From positions 682,001-746,000 of the forward strand of contig NZ_CP088297.1 in NCBI RefSeq assembly GCF_024666615.1: a stretch of DNA of 64,000 bases, in the 5' to 3' direction. The first letter of the stretch is position 1. Every line of letters starts with the position of its first letter. The translations under genes were made by a program, and so were the position numbers. Shown one piece after another: positions 29,227-40,629 of the stretch. The notes beneath the pieces are model-generated. The model had not been told where the DNA came from and made no database searches. It saw only the letters and a program-made list of their open reading frames with translations. The DNA comes from Aquabacterium sp. J223. Its GTDB lineage: Bacteria > Pseudomonadota > Gammaproteobacteria > Burkholderiales > Burkholderiaceae_C.

Positions 29227-29907
29227 ATGAGTCTTAGCAACCGCCTCGGATTGCTGGGCCGCAAGGTGGGCATGATGCGCATCTTCACGGACGATGGCGA
29301 CGCCATCCCCGTGACGGTGCTGGACGTGTCCAACAACCGCGTGGCCCAGGTCAAGACCGTCGAATCCGACGGCTACACCGCCCTCCAGGTCGCCTATGGC
29401 GCCCGCAAGGCATCACGGGTCACCAAGCCCGAAGCCGGCCACTTCGCCAAGGCCGGCGTGGAAGCCGGCGAGGTACTGAAGGAGTTCCGCGTCGACGCGG
29501 AGACCGCGGGCCAGTACGCCCCCGGTGCACAGCTGCCCGTGACCCTGTTCGCCGCCGGCCAGAAGGTCGACGTGCAGGGCAGCTCCATCGGCAAGGGCTA
29601 CGCCGGCACCATCAAGCGCCACAACTTCAGCTCGCAGCGTGCCTCGCACGGCAACAGCCGTTCGCACAACGTGCCGGGCTCGATCTCGATGGCGCAGGAC
29701 CCGGGCCGTGTGTTCCCGGGCAAGAAGATGACCGGCCACATGGGCGACGAGACCGTCACCACCCAGAACCTGGACATCGTGCGCGTCGACGAAGCCCGTC
29801 AGCTGCTGCTGGTGCGCGGCGCGGTGCCGGGCGCGAAGAACGGCCATGTGGTCGTGCGCCCGGCCGTCAAGGCACGACCCGATGCCGACGCCAAGAAGGG
29901 GGCCTGA
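29227..29907 (+). CDS. rplC: 50S ribosomal protein L3
   Basis: 226 residues. One of the first proteins in 50S assembly, with a loop near the peptidyl transferase centre. [20 protein letters not shown] contains the Gln that PrmB methylates in E. coli, and [19 protein letters not shown] follows. The N-terminus [18 protein letters not shown] fits the family. rplD starts one base after its stop. Confidence 0.97.
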   Translation: MSLSNRLGLLGRKVGMMRIFTDDGDAIPVTVLDVSNNRVAQVKTVESDGYTALQVAYGARKASRVTKPEAGHFAKAGVEAGEVLKEFRVDAETAGQYAPGAQLPVTLFAAGQKVDVQGSSIGKGYAGTIKRHNFSSQRASHGNSRSHNVPGSISMAQDPGRVFPGKKMTGHMGDETVTTQNLDIVRVDEARQLLLVRGAVPGAKNGHVVVRPAVKARPDADAKKGA

Positions 29908-29908
29908 C

Positions 29909-30529
29909 ATGCAACTCGAGCTCCTGAACGAACAAGGCCAAGCCACCTCGAAGGTCGACGCACCGGACACCGTGTTCGCGCGCGACTACAACGAGGCCCT
30001 GGTGCACCAGGTCGTCGTGGCCTACCAGGCCAATGCGCGGCAGGGCACCCGTGCCCAAAAGGACCGTCAGGCCGTCAAGCACAGCACGAAGAAGCCGTGG
30101 CGCCAGAAGGGCACCGGCCGCGCCCGTGCCGGCATGACCTCCTCGCCGCTGTGGCGTGGGGGCGGTCGCATCTTCCCGAACAGCCCCGACGAGAACTTCA
30201 GCCACAAGGTCAACAAGAAGATGTACCGCGCCGGCATGGCCGCCATCTTCTCGCAGCTGGCCCGCGAAGGCCGTCTGGCGGTGGTCGACAGCTTCGCGGT
30301 CGACGCGCCCAAGACCAAGCTGCTGGCGCAGAAGTTCAAGCAGATGGGCCTGGAGTCGGTGATGGTCATCGCCGACCAGGTGGACGACAACCTGCTGCTG
30401 GCCTCGCGCAACCTGGCCAACGTGCTGGTGGTCGAGCCGCGTTACGCCGATCCGCTGTCGCTGGTCTTCTACAAGAAGGTGCTGGTGACCAAGGGCGCGA
30501 TCGAACAGCTCAAGGAGATGTTCGCATGA
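29909..30529 (+). CDS. rplD: 50S ribosomal protein L4
   Basis: 206 residues. It lines the exit tunnel and in E. coli also represses the S10 operon. The extended loop [20 protein letters not shown] and [12 protein letters not shown] are present. The start [10 protein letters not shown] at 29909 is one base after the rplC stop; its end overlaps rplW by four bases (ATGA). Confidence 0.97.
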   Translation: MQLELLNEQGQATSKVDAPDTVFARDYNEALVHQVVVAYQANARQGTRAQKDRQAVKHSTKKPWRQKGTGRARAGMTSSPLWRGGGRIFPNSPDENFSHKVNKKMYRAGMAAIFSQLAREGRLAVVDSFAVDAPKTKLLAQKFKQMGLESVMVIADQVDDNLLLASRNLANVLVVEPRYADPLSLVFYKKVLVTKGAIEQLKEMFA

Positions 30530-30846
30530 GCACCTCGCAACCGAAATTCGACCAAGGCCGTCTGGCCCAGGTGCTGGTCGCCCCTATCGTCTCCGAGAAG
30601 GCGACGACCATCGGCGAAAAGCACAACCAGGTGCTCTTCAAGGTCCTGCGCAACGCCACCAAGCCCGAGATCAAGGCCGCCGTTGAACTGATGTTCAAGG
30701 TGGAGGTGGACTCGGTGCAGACCGTGAACCAGAAGGGCAAGGTCAAGCGCTTCGGCAAGACCACGGGCCGGCGCGACCACGTCAAGAAGGCGTACGTGTC
30801 GCTCAAGCCGGGCCAGGAGCTCAACTTCTCCGGGGAGGCCGCTTAA
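30526..30846 (+). CDS. rplW: 50S ribosomal protein L23
   Basis: 106 residues. Tunnel-exit protein and docking site of trigger factor and [22 protein letters not shown] and the C-terminal [20 protein letters not shown] are typical. It overlaps the rplD end by four bases, and its stop abuts the rplB ATG. Confidence 0.96.
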   Translation: MSTSQPKFDQGRLAQVLVAPIVSEKATTIGEKHNQVLFKVLRNATKPEIKAAVELMFKVEVDSVQTVNQKGKVKRFGKTTGRRDHVKKAYVSLKPGQELNFSGEAA

Positions 30847-31671
<825 letters not shown>

Positions 31672-31686
31672 GGAAGGGGTGCCCAC

Positions 31687-31962
31687 ATGACCCGTTCGCT
31701 GAAGAAGGGCCCCTTCGTCGACCACCACCTGATGGCCAAGGTCGAGAAGGCGTCCGCCAACAAGGACAAGAAGCCGATCAAGACCTGGTCGCGCCGCTCG
31801 ACGATCCTGCCCGAGTTCATCGGTCTGACGATCGCCGTGCACAACGGCAAGCAGCACGTGCCGGTGTACGTGTCCGACCAGATGGTCGGACACAAGCTGG
31901 GCGAGTTCGCGCTGACCCGCACCTTCAAGGGCCACCCGGCCGACAAGAAGGCGAAGAGGTAA
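31687..31962 (+). CDS. rpsS: 30S ribosomal protein S19
   Basis: 91 residues. A head protein that forms a complex with S13. [19 protein letters not shown] and [20 protein letters not shown] are conserved. Six bases separate it from rplV. Confidence 0.97.
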   Translation: MTRSLKKGPFVDHHLMAKVEKASANKDKKPIKTWSRRSTILPEFIGLTIAVHNGKQHVPVYVSDQMVGHKLGEFALTRTFKGHPADKKAKR

Positions 31963-31968
31963 GAAGCC

Positions 31969-32298
31969 ATGGAAACCAAAGCAAGCGTGCGCGGTGTCCG
32001 CCTGTCGGTCGACAAGGGCCGCCTGGTGGCCGACCTGATCCGCGGCAAGAAGGTGGACCAGGCGCTGAACATCCTGAACTTCACCCAGAAGAAGGCCGCC
32101 CTCATCGTCCGCAAGGCGCTGGAGTCGGCGATCGCCAATGCCGAGCACAACGACGGTGCCGACATCGACGAGCTGAAGGTGACCTCGATCTACGTGGAGC
32201 AGGGCGCCACGCTGAAGCGGTTCTCCGCCCGGGCCAAGGGCCGCGGCAACCGCATCAGCAAGCCGACCTGCCACATCTACGTGACCGTGGGCAACTAA
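31969..32298 (+). CDS. rplV: 50S ribosomal protein L22
   Basis: 109 residues. Its beta hairpin ([19 protein letters not shown]) reaches into the exit tunnel and is a site of macrolide-resistance changes, none evident here. [20 protein letters not shown] is the N-terminal signature. Confidence 0.97.
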   Translation: METKASVRGVRLSVDKGRLVADLIRGKKVDQALNILNFTQKKAALIVRKALESAIANAEHNDGADIDELKVTSIYVEQGATLKRFSARAKGRGNRISKPTCHIYVTVGN

Positions 32299-32307
32299 AG
32301 GAAGACC

Positions 32308-33186
32308 ATGGGACAGAAAATCCATCCGACCGGCTTCCGTCTGCCCGTCACCCGCGCGTGGACGTCGCGCTGGTACGCGAACAACCGCAACTTCGCCGGC
32401 ATGCTGGCCGAGGACCTGCAGGTTCGCGAGTACCTCAAGACCAAGCTGAAGAACGCGGCCGTCTCGCGCATCCTGATCGAGCGCCCCGCCAAGAACGCCC
32501 GCATCACCATCTTCTCGGCGCGTCCGGGCGTGGTGATCGGCAAGAAGGGCGAGGACATCGAGAACCTGAAGGCCGAGCTGACCCGTCGCCTGGGCGTGCC
32601 GGTGGCGGTGAACATCGAAGAGGTGCGCAAGCCCGAAGTCGATGCGCAGCTGATCGCCGACTCGATCACCCAGCAGCTCGAGAAGCGCATCATGTTCCGC
32701 CGCGCCATGAAGCGTGCGATGCAGAACGCGATGCGCCTGGGTGCCCAGGGCATCAAGATCATGTCCGCCGGCCGCCTGAACGGCATCGAGATCGCCCGCA
32801 CCGAGTGGTACCGCGAGGGCCGCGTGCCCCTGCACACCCTCAAGGCCGACATCGACTACGGTTTCTCGGAAGCCAAGACCACCTACGGCGTCATCGGCGT
32901 CAAGGTGTGGGTCTACCGTGGTGACCGCCTGGCCAATGGCGAGGCGCCGACGCTGAAGAGCGACGTGCCCGAGGACGATCGCCGCGGCCCGCGCCGCCCG
33001 CGTCCCGGCGCCCCCGGCGACCGCCGCGGCCGCCCGGGCGACCGCGACCGTGGTGCCCCGCGCCAGGCCGGCGGTCCCGCCGACGGTGGCGACAAGCCGG
33101 CCCCGGCCGGCGATGCGCCGAAGCCGCCTGCCGCCAAGCGCGTGGTCCGCAAGACCGCTGCGCCCGGCGAGGCGAAAGGAGAATAA
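32308..33186 (+). CDS. rpsC: 30S ribosomal protein S3 with long C-terminal tail
   Basis: 292 residues against 233 in E. coli. The KH domain is seen in [19 protein letters not shown], and the second domain in [19 protein letters not shown] and [13 protein letters not shown]. From about residue 215 on, a tail rich in Arg, Gly, Pro, Asp and Ala ([19 protein letters not shown] and on to EAKGE) extends it; similar disordered tails occur in other Burkholderiales. The ribosome site AAAGGAAGA precedes the ATG. Confidence 0.97.
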   Translation: MGQKIHPTGFRLPVTRAWTSRWYANNRNFAGMLAEDLQVREYLKTKLKNAAVSRILIERPAKNARITIFSARPGVVIGKKGEDIENLKAELTRRLGVPVAVNIEEVRKPEVDAQLIADSITQQLEKRIMFRRAMKRAMQNAMRLGAQGIKIMSAGRLNGIEIARTEWYREGRVPLHTLKADIDYGFSEAKTTYGVIGVKVWVYRGDRLANGEAPTLKSDVPEDDRRGPRRPRPGAPGDRRGRPGDRDRGAPRQAGGPADGGDKPAPAGDAPKPPAAKRVVRKTAAPGEAKGE

Positions 33187-33189
33187 GCC

Positions 33190-33606
33190 ATGCTGCAACC
33201 CGCTCGTCGCAAGTACCGCAAGGAGCAGAAGGGCCGCAACACCGGCGTCGCCACCCGTGGCGCCGCGGTGTCGTTCGGTGAGTTCGGCCTCAAGGCCACC
33301 GAGCGCGGCCGCATCACCGCGCGCCAGATCGAGGCGGCTCGCCGCGCGATCTCGCGCCACATCAAGCGCGGTGGTCGCATCTTCATCCGCATCTTTCCCG
33401 ACAAGCCGATCTCGCAGAAGCCGGCCGAGGTCCGCATGGGCAACGGCAAGGGCAACCCCGAGTACTACGTGGCCGAGATCCAGCCGGGCAAGGTGCTTTA
33501 CGAGCTGAACGGCGTGCCGGAGACGTTGGCCCGCGAGGCCTTCACCCTGGCCGCGGCCAAGCTGCCGCTGCGCTGCACGTTCGTCGCGCGCCAGGTCGGC
33601 GCCTGA
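33190..33606 (+). CDS. rplP: 50S ribosomal protein L16
   Basis: 138 residues. It contacts A-site t[37 protein letters not shown] and [20 protein letters not shown] (with the Arg hydroxylated by YcfD in E. coli) are typical. It starts 3 bases after rpsC. Confidence 0.97.
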   Translation: MLQPARRKYRKEQKGRNTGVATRGAAVSFGEFGLKATERGRITARQIEAARRAISRHIKRGGRIFIRIFPDKPISQKPAEVRMGNGKGNPEYYVAEIQPGKVLYELNGVPETLAREAFTLAAAKLPLRCTFVARQVGA

Positions 33607-33619
33607 CGAGGAGTCATCG

Positions 33620-33823
33620 ATGAAAGCATCCGAACTGCGCGGCAAGGACACGGCCGCGCTCGAGAAAGAAGTGTCGGACCTGCTGCGCGCGCACTTCAAC
33701 CTGCGCATGCAGCGGGCCACGCAGCAGCTGACCAACCACTCCCAACTGGGCAAGACGCGCCGTGACATCGCGCGCGTCAAGACCGTGCTGGCGCAGAAGA
33801 AGAAGGAAGGGGCCGCCAAGTGA
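33620..33823 (+). CDS. rpmC: 50S ribosomal protein L29
   Basis: 67 residues. A small two-helix protein at the tunnel exit. [18 protein letters not shown] and [20 protein letters not shown] fit. Its last codons overlap the GTG start of rpsQ (GTGA at 33820-33823). Confidence 0.95.
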   Translation: MKASELRGKDTAALEKEVSDLLRAHFNLRMQRATQQLTNHSQLGKTRRDIARVKTVLAQKKKEGAAK

Positions 33824-34113
33824 CCGACGCCACCCAAGCCGCGGCGCAAGCCGCGCCGCAGAAGAACACCCGCACCCTGGTCGGCAAGGTCGTCAGCGAC
33901 AAGCGCGCCAAGACCGTCACCGTCCTGGTCGAGCGCCGGGCCAAGCACGAGCTCTACGGCAAGATCGTGGCCCGTTCGCGCAAGTACCACGCGCACGACG
34001 AGAACGGCGAGTACAAGATGGGCGACGTCGTCGAGATCGCCGAAGGCCGCCCCATCTCCAAGACCAAGTCCTGGGTCGTGACCCGCCTCGTGCAGAAGGC
34101 CCAGATCGTCTGA
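33820..34113 (+). CDS. rpsQ: 30S ribosomal protein S17
   Basis: 97 residues from a GTG start that overlaps the rpmC stop. A primary 16S-binding protein. [20 protein letters not shown] and [19 protein letters not shown] are typical. An Ala/Gln-rich N-terminal stretch of about 14 residues is extra. It ends the S10 group and is followed by a terminator. Confidence 0.96.
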   Translation: MTDATQAAAQAAPQKNTRTLVGKVVSDKRAKTVTVLVERRAKHELYGKIVARSRKYHAHDENGEYKMGDVVEIAEGRPISKTKSWVVTRLVQKAQIV

Positions 34114-34136
34114 CGGTCCGCGCCATCGAGCCGAAC

Positions 34137-34175
34137 GGCCGGAACGCTGGAATACTGGCGTCCGGCCTTTTTCTT
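34137..34175 (+). terminator. Rho-independent terminator after rpsQ
   Basis: GGCCGGAACGC and GCGTCCGGCC pair (one bulged A) around TGGAATACTG, followed by TTTTTCTT. It divides the S10 operon from the peroxiredoxin gene and the spc operon. Confidence 0.85.
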
Positions 34176-34189
34176 ATTTGGAGCGCGAC

Positions 34190-34708
34190 ATGACGATCAA
34201 GGTGGGAGACCGGCTGCCGGCCGGCACGCTGCAGGAGTTCATCGAGGTCGAGGGCAACGGCTGCTCGCTCGGCCCGAACAGCTTCGACATCGCCAAGGAA
34301 ACTGCGGGCAAGACCATCGCGCTGTTCGCGCTGCCCGGCGCCTACACGCCGACCTGCTCCGCCAAGCACGTGCCCGGTTACGTCGAGAAGGCGGCCGAGT
34401 TCAAGGCGGCCGGGGTCGACGAGGTCTGGTGCGTGTCGGTCAACGACGCCTTCGTCATGGGCGCCTGGGGACGGGACCAGAAAACCGCCGGCAAGGTGCG
34501 CATGATGGCCGACGGCAGCGCCGAGTTCGCGCGCGCCACCGGCCTGACGCTGGACCTGACGGCGCGCGGCATGGGCCTGCGCTCGAACCGCTACTCGATG
34601 CTGGTCCAGGATGGTGTCGTCAAGGCGTTGAACGTCGAGGCGCCCGGCAAGTTCGAGGTCTCCGACGCGGGGACGCTGCTGGCGCAGGCGCGCGCACTGC
34701 GCGGCTGA
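34190..34708 (+). CDS. Peroxiredoxin (Prx5-type, AhpC/TSA fold)
   Basis: 172 residues. A thiol peroxidase that reduces H2O2 or organic peroxides. The peroxidatic Cys56 lies in LPGAYTPTCSAKHVPGY, the Prx5-type motif. A second Cys (VDEVWCVSVND, residue 81) and the conserved AWGRDQ follow. The start at MTIKVGDRLPAG has GGAG upstream; an in-frame TTG at 34178 is less likely. It stands alone between the rpsQ terminator and the spc promoter, so it interrupts an otherwise conserved ribosomal cluster. Its own promoter is not clear: the terminator is only 15 bases away. Confidence 0.9.
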   Translation: MTIKVGDRLPAGTLQEFIEVEGNGCSLGPNSFDIAKETAGKTIALFALPGAYTPTCSAKHVPGYVEKAAEFKAAGVDEVWCVSVNDAFVMGAWGRDQKTAGKVRMMADGSAEFARATGLTLDLTARGMGLRSNRYSMLVQDGVVKALNVEAPGKFEVSDAGTLLAQARALRG

Positions 34709-35057
34709 GGCACGGGCCGAGCCCGGCGGGACTTCCGCCGGACTCGGCGCACGGTCGTCGTGCGGCCTTCTTCCCGGGGCCCTTGCGTGACCGTCTCGCA
34801 ATGGGCTATACTGCAAAGCTTCGCCGCTTTTCGCGGACCTTGAGCGGTGCAGCCGACGCGCTGCGCAGCGCAGGGGCTACAGGCACCGGGCCGCACGGCC
34901 GGGTGTTCACGGCACCATCCTCGGAAAGCGGATCCGCCCCAAGCGTTCGACGTCCAGCAACGGGTTTGCAGGGACGGCGGGCGACGGGCCCAAGACTGAC
35001 CGGTTGGCCGCGAGCGACGTGCTGTGCGGCGAAACGGGACAAGTTGGGGACTGACAA
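34709..35057 (+). other. Spacer before rplN without a gene; leader of the spc operon
   Basis: 349 bases. I see no coding sequence. It holds one promoter (34783-34812) and then a GC-rich untranslated leader of about 235 bases with no strong perfect inverted repeat. Such a long leader before rplN may carry autogenous control, but no known element was recognised. Confidence 0.5.
34783..34812 (+). promoter_or_regulatory. Promoter of the spc operon
   Basis: TTGCGT (34783-34788), an 18-base spacer and TATACT (34807-34812). It lies 75 bases after the peroxiredoxin stop and gives a leader of about 240 bases before rplN. Confidence 0.7.
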
Positions 35058-35426
35058 ATGATTCAAATGCAATCGCGGCTCGACGTCGCGGACAACACGG
35101 GCGCGAAGTCCGTCATGTGCATCAAGGTGCTGGGCGGCTCGAAGCGGCGCTATGCCGGCATCGGCGACATCATCAAGGTCAGCATCAAGGAAGCTGCGCC
35201 GCGTGGCCGCGTCAAGAAGGGCGAGGTCTACAGCGCGGTGGTCGTGCGCACCGCCAAGGGTGTGCGCCGCCAGGACGGCTCGCTGGTCAAGTTCGACGGC
35301 AATGCCGCCGTGCTGCTGAACAACAAGCTGGAGCCCATCGGCACCCGCATCTTCGGCCCGGTGACCCGGGAACTGCGCACCGAGCGATTCATGAAGATCG
35401 TCTCGCTGGCGCCCGAGGTGCTCTGA
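35058..35426 (+). CDS. rplN: 50S ribosomal protein L14
   Basis: 122 residues. It lies at the subunit interface and is the RsfS docking site. [19 protein letters not shown] and [20 protein letters not shown] are conserved. First gene of the spc group. Confidence 0.97.
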   Translation: MIQMQSRLDVADNTGAKSVMCIKVLGGSKRRYAGIGDIIKVSIKEAAPRGRVKKGEVYSAVVVRTAKGVRRQDGSLVKFDGNAAVLLNNKLEPIGTRIFGPVTRELRTERFMKIVSLAPEVL

Positions 35427-35456
35427 CAGCCGTCGGCCTCCAAAGGACATCCGGTC

Positions 35457-35774
35457 ATGAACAAGATTCGCAAGGGCGACCAGGTCATCGTGCTGACCGG
35501 CCGCGACAAGGGCAAGCGTGGCACCGTGCTGCAGCGCGTCGATGACGACCACGTCATCGTCGAGGGCGTGAACATGGTGAAGAAGCACGTCAAGCCCAAC
35601 CCCATGAAGGGCACGACCGGCGGCGTCGTCGACAAGACCATGCCGATCCACCAGTCCAACGTCGCGATCTACAACGCGGCCGCGGGCAAGGCCGACCGCG
35701 TCGGCGTCAAGTTGCTGGACGATGGCAAGAAGGTTCGCGTCTTCAAGTCCAGCGGCGAAGAGATCAAGGCTTGA
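35457..35774 (+). CDS. rplX: 50S ribosomal protein L24
   Basis: 105 residues. An assembly initiator with an N-terminal KOW motif ([20 protein letters not shown]). [20 protein letters not shown] is typical. rplE follows after 11 bases. Confidence 0.96.
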   Translation: MNKIRKGDQVIVLTGRDKGKRGTVLQRVDDDHVIVEGVNMVKKHVKPNPMKGTTGGVVDKTMPIHQSNVAIYNAAAGKADRVGVKLLDDGKKVRVFKSSGEEIKA

Positions 35775-35785
35775 GGGGTAGCGCA

Positions 35786-36325
35786 ATGGCTCGTCTGCAA
35801 GAGTTCTACCGCGACAAGGTGGTGCCGGACCTGGTCCAGAAGTTCGGCTACAAGTCCGTCATGGAGGTGCCGCGCATCACCAAGATCACGCTCAACATGG
35901 GCGTGAGCGAGGCGGTCTCGGACAAGAAGGTCATGGACCATGCGGTCGGTGACCTGACCAAGATCGCCGGCCAGAAGCCGGTGGTCACCAAGAGCAAGAA
36001 GGCCATCGCCGGCTTCAAGATCCGCGACGGTGTGCCCATCGGCTGCATGGTGACGCTGCGCGGCGTGCGCATGTTCGAGTTCCTCGACCGTTTCGTCACC
36101 GTGGCGCTGCCGCGGGTGCGCGACTTCCGCGGCATCAGCGGGCGCAGCTTCGACGGTCGTGGCAACTACAACATCGGGGTGAAAGAGCAGATCATCTTCC
36201 CCGAGATCGAGTACGACAAGGTGGATGCGCTGCGCGGTCTGAACATCAGCATCACGACCACCGCGAAGAACGACGACGAGTGCAAGGCTCTGCTGTCGGC
36301 GTTCCGCTTCCCGTTCAAGAACTGA
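35786..36325 (+). CDS. rplE: 50S ribosomal protein L5
   Basis: 179 residues. It binds 5S rRNA and contacts P-site tRNA. The start [16 protein letters not shown] is the family start; five upstream codons in frame are ignored. [20 protein letters not shown] is the conserved region. Confidence 0.97.
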   Translation: MARLQEFYRDKVVPDLVQKFGYKSVMEVPRITKITLNMGVSEAVSDKKVMDHAVGDLTKIAGQKPVVTKSKKAIAGFKIRDGVPIGCMVTLRGVRMFEFLDRFVTVALPRVRDFRGISGRSFDGRGNYNIGVKEQIIFPEIEYDKVDALRGLNISITTTAKNDDECKALLSAFRFPFKN

Positions 36326-36334
36326 AGGTGCACC

Positions 36335-36640
36335 GTGGCAAAACTGTCGCTCAAACAACGTGAGCTGAAGCGCGAGCAACTGGTCGCGAAGTACGCCCGG
36401 AAGTACGCCGAGCTGAAGGCCATCATCGACGACGCCAAGCGGTCCGAGGAAGAGCGTTACGGCGCCCGCCTGGAACTGCAGAAGCTGCCCCGCAACGCGA
36501 ACCCGACCCGCCTGCGCAACCGCTGCGGCATCACGGGCCGTTCGCGCGGCACCTTCCGCACCTTCGGCCTCGCCCGCAACAAGATCCGCGAGCTGGCGTT
36601 CCGTGGCGACATCCCCGGTGTCGTCAAGGCCAGCTGGTAA
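36335..36640 (+). CDS. rpsN: 30S ribosomal protein S14 (zinc-independent type)
   Basis: 101 residues from a GTG start ([20 protein letters not shown]). The long form without the CXXC zinc motif. [20 protein letters not shown] and the C-terminal [13 protein letters not shown] are typical. Confidence 0.96.
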   Translation: MAKLSLKQRELKREQLVAKYARKYAELKAIIDDAKRSEEERYGARLELQKLPRNANPTRLRNRCGITGRSRGTFRTFGLARNKIRELAFRGDIPGVVKASW

Positions 36641-36664
36641 TCGGCGAGATCAGGAGAACACACC

Positions 36665-37057
36665 ATGAGCATGAGTGATCCCATCGCCGACATGCTGACC
36701 CGCATCCGCAACGCGCAGATGGTCGAGAAGGCCACCGTCGTGATGCCCGCGTCGAAGCTGAAGGTGGCCATCGCCCAGGTGCTGAAGGACGAGGGCTACA
36801 TCGACGGCTTCGCCGTCAAGGGCGACGCCAAGGCGGAGCTCGAGATCGCGCTGAAGTACTACGCCGGCCGTCCGGTGATCGAGCGCATCGAGCGCGTGAG
36901 CCGTCCCGGCCTGCGCATCTACAAGGGCCGGCACGACATTCCCCAGGTCATGAACGGCCTGGGCGTCGCCATCGTCACCACCCCGAAGGGCGTGATGACC
37001 GACCGCAAGGCCCGCCAGACGGGCGTGGGCGGCGAAGTGCTGTGCTACGTCGCCTGA
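36665..37057 (+). CDS. rpsH: 30S ribosomal protein S8
   Basis: 130 residues. A 16S-binding protein and, in E. coli, the translational repressor of the spc operon. [18 protein letters not shown] and the C-terminal [16 protein letters not shown] fit; a second Met two codons in (36671) is also possible as start. Confidence 0.97.
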   Translation: MSMSDPIADMLTRIRNAQMVEKATVVMPASKLKVAIAQVLKDEGYIDGFAVKGDAKAELEIALKYYAGRPVIERIERVSRPGLRIYKGRHDIPQVMNGLGVAIVTTPKGVMTDRKARQTGVGGEVLCYVA

Positions 37058-37076
37058 CGACACCGAGGTAACCGCT

Positions 37077-37610
37077 ATGTCCCGCGTTGGAAAAATGCCG
37101 ATCGCCGTCCCGCAGGGCGTCGACGTGGCCATCACCGGCGAGCAGATCAGCGTCAAGGGTCCGCAGGGCACGCTGACCCGCCCGCTGCACAAGCTGGTCG
37201 AGATCAAGAAGGACGGCAGCACGCTCAGCGTGGCGCCGGCCAATGAAAGCGCCGAAGCCGACGCCATGAGCGGCACGGTGCGCGCGCTGCTGGCCAACAT
37301 GGTCAACGGCGTGAGCAAGGGCTTCGAGCGCAAGCTGACCCTGGTCGGCGTGGGCTACCGTGCCCAGGCGCAGGGCGCCAAGCTGAACCTGCAGATCGGC
37401 TTCTCGCATCCGGTGGTCAAGGACATGCCGGCCGACGTGACCGTCGCCTGCCCGACGCAGACCGAGATCGTCATCAAGGGTGCCGACCGCCAGGCCGTCG
37501 GCCAGGTGGCCGCCGAGGTGCGCGCCATCCGCCCGCCGGAACCCTACAAGGGCAAGGGCGTGCGTTACGCCGAAGAGCGCGTGGTCCTCAAAGAGACCAA
37601 GAAGAAGTAA
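37077..37610 (+). CDS. rplF: 50S ribosomal protein L6
   Basis: 177 residues. Located near the sarcin-ricin loop. [20 protein letters not shown] and the C-terminal [20 protein letters not shown] are typical. rplR follows after 11 bases. Confidence 0.97.
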   Translation: MSRVGKMPIAVPQGVDVAITGEQISVKGPQGTLTRPLHKLVEIKKDGSTLSVAPANESAEADAMSGTVRALLANMVNGVSKGFERKLTLVGVGYRAQAQGAKLNLQIGFSHPVVKDMPADVTVACPTQTEIVIKGADRQAVGQVAAEVRAIRPPEPYKGKGVRYAEERVVLKETKKK

Positions 37611-37621
37611 GGAGCCGCAGC

Positions 37622-37993
37622 ATGACGACCCTGAACAAGAAGGATCAGCGCATCCGCCGCTCCCGCCAGACGCGCCTGCGCATCGCGACGCAGCGCATGG
37701 CCCGGCTGACGGTCTTCCGCTCCAACCTGCACATCTACGCCAGCGTCATCTCCGACGACGGCCAGAAGGTGCTGGCCACCGCGTCCACCGCCGAGAAGGA
37801 AGTGCGCGAGCAGCTGGGCGGCGCCGGCAAGGGCGGCAACGTCTCCGCCGCCTCCATCATCGGCAAGCGCATCGCCGAGAAGGCCAAGGCCGCCGGTGTC
37901 GAGAAGGTCGCCTTCGACCGCGCCGGATTCGCCTACCACGGCCGCGTCAAGGCGCTGGCCGAGGCCGCCCGCGAAGCCGGGCTCCAGTTCTAA
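37622..37993 (+). CDS. rplR: 50S ribosomal protein L18
   Basis: 123 residues. A 5S rRNA-binding protein. [32 protein letters not shown] and the C-terminal [20 protein letters not shown] are conserved. Confidence 0.96.
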   Translation: MTTLNKKDQRIRRSRQTRLRIATQRMARLTVFRSNLHIYASVISDDGQKVLATASTAEKEVREQLGGAGKGGNVSAASIIGKRIAEKAKAAGVEKVAFDRAGFAYHGRVKALAEAAREAGLQF

Positions 37994-38018
37994 CGCGCGG
38001 CCAGCCAAGGAAGAACAA

Positions 38019-38537
38019 ATGGCAAAGTTTCAGCCCCGCATGCAGACCGAGGCCAACGAGGACGGTCTGAAGGAAAAGATGATCGCGGTCAACCGCGTGA
38101 CGAAGGTCGTCAAGGGTGGTCGCACCCTGAGCTTCGCCGCGCTGACCGTCGTCGGCGACGGCGACGGCCGCATCGGCATGGGCAAGGGCAAGGCCAAGGA
38201 AGTGCCGGTGGCGGTGCAGAAGGCCATGGAGTCGGCCCGCCGCAACATGGTCAAGGTCAGCCTGAAGAACGGCACCGTGCACCACAACATGGTGGGCGAG
38301 CACGGCGCCGCCCGGGTGCTGATCGCGCCGGCCAAGCCCGGTGACGGCATCATCGCCGGCGGCCCGATGCGCGCGGTGTTCGATGTCATGGGCGTGACCG
38401 ACATCGTGGCGAAGAGCCACGGTTCGACCAACCCGTACAACATGGTCCGCGCCACGCTGAACGCGCTGAAGAACTCGACCACCGCGGCCGAGGTCGCGGC
38501 CAAGCGCGGCAAGTCGGTCGAAGACCTCTTCAACTGA
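38019..38537 (+). CDS. rpsE: 30S ribosomal protein S5
   Basis: 172 residues. Important for decoding fidelity and mRNA unwinding. The start [18 protein letters not shown] is chosen from the family and the AAGGAAGAA ribosome site. [20 protein letters not shown] carries the spectinomycin-site region. Confidence 0.97.
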   Translation: MAKFQPRMQTEANEDGLKEKMIAVNRVTKVVKGGRTLSFAALTVVGDGDGRIGMGKGKAKEVPVAVQKAMESARRNMVKVSLKNGTVHHNMVGEHGAARVLIAPAKPGDGIIAGGPMRAVFDVMGVTDIVAKSHGSTNPYNMVRATLNALKNSTTAAEVAAKRGKSVEDLFN

Positions 38538-38559
38538 CCGGCCCGGAAGGAATCACGTC

Positions 38560-38745
38560 ATGGCTGACGAAAAGAAAACCCTGAAGGTCAAGCTGGTCCG
38601 CAGCCCGATCGGCACCCGCGAGTCGCACCGTGCGACCGTGCGCGGCCTCGGCCTGCGCAAGCTGGGCAGCGAGTCGGTGCTGGAAGACACGCCGGCCGTG
38701 CGCGGCATGATCAACAAGATCGCCTACCTGGTGCAGGTGCTGTAA
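38560..38745 (+). CDS. rpmD: 50S ribosomal protein L30
   Basis: 61 residues. [20 protein letters not shown] and [20 protein letters not shown] fit the small L30 family. It sits between rpsE and rplO as usual. Confidence 0.95.
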   Translation: MADEKKTLKVKLVRSPIGTRESHRATVRGLGLRKLGSESVLEDTPAVRGMINKIAYLVQVL

Positions 38746-38770
38746 GGCGCCGCACCGACCGGGAAAGAAC

Positions 38771-39202
38771 ATGGAACTGAACACCATCAAGCCGGCCGAC
38801 GGCGCCAAGAAGCCGCGCCGCCGCGTCGGCCGCGGCATCGGCTCCGGCCTGGGCAAGACCGCGGGCCGTGGCCACAAGGGCCAGAAGTCGCGTGCCGGCG
38901 GCTTCCACAAGGTGGGCTTCGAAGGCGGCCAGATGCCGCTGCAGCGCCGCCTGCCCAAGCGCGGCTTCAAGTCGGCCTCGCTGAAGTACAACGCCGAGGT
39001 CAGCCTGGCCGACCTCGAGCGCCTGGGCGCCGAAGAGGTGAGCCTGGTGTCGCTGAAGGCCGCCGGCCTGGTCGGCGAGCTGGCGCGCGTCGTCAAGGTG
39101 ATCAAGTCCGGCGAGCTGACCAAGAAGGTCGTGCTCAAGGGCGTCGGCGCCACCGCGGGTGCCAAGGCGGCCATCGAGGCCGCCGGCGGCTCGGTCGCCT
39201 GA
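38771..39202 (+). CDS. rplO: 50S ribosomal protein L15
   Basis: 143 residues. A late assembly protein. The Gly/Arg-rich N-terminus ([20 protein letters not shown]) and [17 protein letters not shown] are typical. secY follows after 33 bases. Confidence 0.96.
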   Translation: MELNTIKPADGAKKPRRRVGRGIGSGLGKTAGRGHKGQKSRAGGFHKVGFEGGQMPLQRRLPKRGFKSASLKYNAEVSLADLERLGAEEVSLVSLKAAGLVGELARVVKVIKSGELTKKVVLKGVGATAGAKAAIEAAGGSVA

Positions 39203-39235
39203 GCGCGCTGAACCGGCGCTAGACGAAGAGGGTTC

Positions 39236-40546
39236 GTGGCCACCAACGCCAATCAGCTCGCCAGGAGCGGCAAGTTCGGCGACCTGCGTCGCCGGCTGGT
39301 CTTCCTGCTGCTGGCGCTCGTCGTCTACCGGGTCGGGGCGCACATCCCCGTGCCGGGGATCGACCCCAACCAGCTGCAGCAGCTCTTCAAGAGCCAGCAG
39401 GGCGGCATCCTGAGCCTGTTCAACATGTTCTCGGGCGGCGCGCTGTCGCGCTTCACCGTGTTCGCGTTGGGCATCATGCCGTACATCTCCGCGTCGATCA
39501 TCATGCAGCTGATGACCTACGTGGTGCCCTCGCTGGAGGCGCTCAAGAAGGAAGGCGAGGCCGGCCGCCGCAAGATCACGCAGTACACGCGCTACGGCAC
39601 GCTGGGCCTGGCCATCTTCCAGTCGCTGGGCATCGCCCTGGCGCTCGAGGGCTCGCCGGGGCTGGTCATCAGCCCGGGTTTCGGCTTCCGCATGACGGCG
39701 GTGGTGAGCCTGGTCGCCGGCACCATGTTCCTGATGTGGCTGGGCGAGCAGATCACCGAGCGCGGCCTGGGCAACGGCATCTCGATCCTGATCTTCGCCG
39801 GCATCGCCGCCGGCCTGCCGAGCGCGATCGGCGGCCTGCTGGAACTGGTGCGCACCGGGGCGATGAGCATCCTGGCGGCGCTGTTCATCGTGGCCATCGT
39901 GCTGCTGGTGACCTTCGCGGTGGTGTTCGTCGAGCGGGGGCAGCGCAAGATCCTCGTCAACTACGCCAAGCGACAGGTCGGCAACAAGGTCTACGGCGGC
40001 CAGTCGTCGCACCTGCCGCTGAAGCTCAACATGGCCGGCGTCATCCCGCCGATCTTCGCGTCGTCGATCATCCTGCTGCCCGCGACGGCGGTGGGCTGGT
40101 TCGCCACCGGCGAGGGACTGCGCTGGCTGAAGGACCTGTCGGCGGCGCTGTCGCCCGGCCAGCCGATCTACGTGCTGCTGTACGCGGCGATGATCGTGTT
40201 CTTCTGCTTCTTCTACACCGCCCTGGTCTTCAACAGCCGGGAGACGGCGGACAACCTGAAGAAGAGCGGCGCCTTCATCCCCGGCATCCGGCCCGGCGAG
40301 CAGACCGCGCGTCACATCGACCGCATCCTGTCCCGCCTGACGCTGGCCGGCGCGGTGTACATCACGCTGGTGTGCCTGCTGCCGGAGTTCCTGGTGCTGC
40401 GCTACAACGTCCCGTTCTATTTCGGCGGCACCTCGCTGCTGATCATCGTGGTGGTCACCATGGACTTCTGGTCGCAGGTGCAGAGCTACGTGATGAGCCA
40501 GCAGTACGAGTCGTTGCTGAAGAAGGCGAACTTCAAGGCCGGTTGA
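39236..40546 (+). CDS. secY: Preprotein translocase subunit SecY
   Basis: 436 residues from a GTG start ([20 protein letters not shown]). The protein-conducting channel of the inner membrane with ten helices. The first helix [20 protein letters not shown] with the plug region, [20 protein letters not shown] in the large cytoplasmic loop, and [17 protein letters not shown] are landmarks. The common next gene, infA, is absent; rpmJ follows after 83 bases. Confidence 0.97.
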   Translation: MATNANQLARSGKFGDLRRRLVFLLLALVVYRVGAHIPVPGIDPNQLQQLFKSQQGGILSLFNMFSGGALSRFTVFALGIMPYISASIIMQLMTYVVPSLEALKKEGEAGRRKITQYTRYGTLGLAIFQSLGIALALEGSPGLVISPGFGFRMTAVVSLVAGTMFLMWLGEQITERGLGNGISILIFAGIAAGLPSAIGGLLELVRTGAMSILAALFIVAIVLLVTFAVVFVERGQRKILVNYAKRQVGNKVYGGQSSHLPLKLNMAGVIPPIFASSIILLPATAVGWFATGEGLRWLKDLSAALSPGQPIYVLLYAAMIVFFCFFYTALVFNSRETADNLKKSGAFIPGIRPGEQTARHIDRILSRLTLAGAVYITLVCLLPEFLVLRYNVPFYFGGTSLLIIVVVTMDFWSQVQSYVMSQQYESLLKKANFKAG

Positions 40547-40629
40547 GCGATCGACCCGCCGTGTGATTGGTTTGCGTCCGCCGGTCTTTGACCGCCGGGG
40601 GGCGTCAGTGGAAGGTCAAGGAGAAGACC

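Noticed and set aside
33000-33180. Pro/Arg/Gly-rich end of S3 as a frameshift or fusion
   Set aside because: The frame is continuous to a stop 3 bases before rplP, and long tails of this kind are known for S3 in Burkholderiales.
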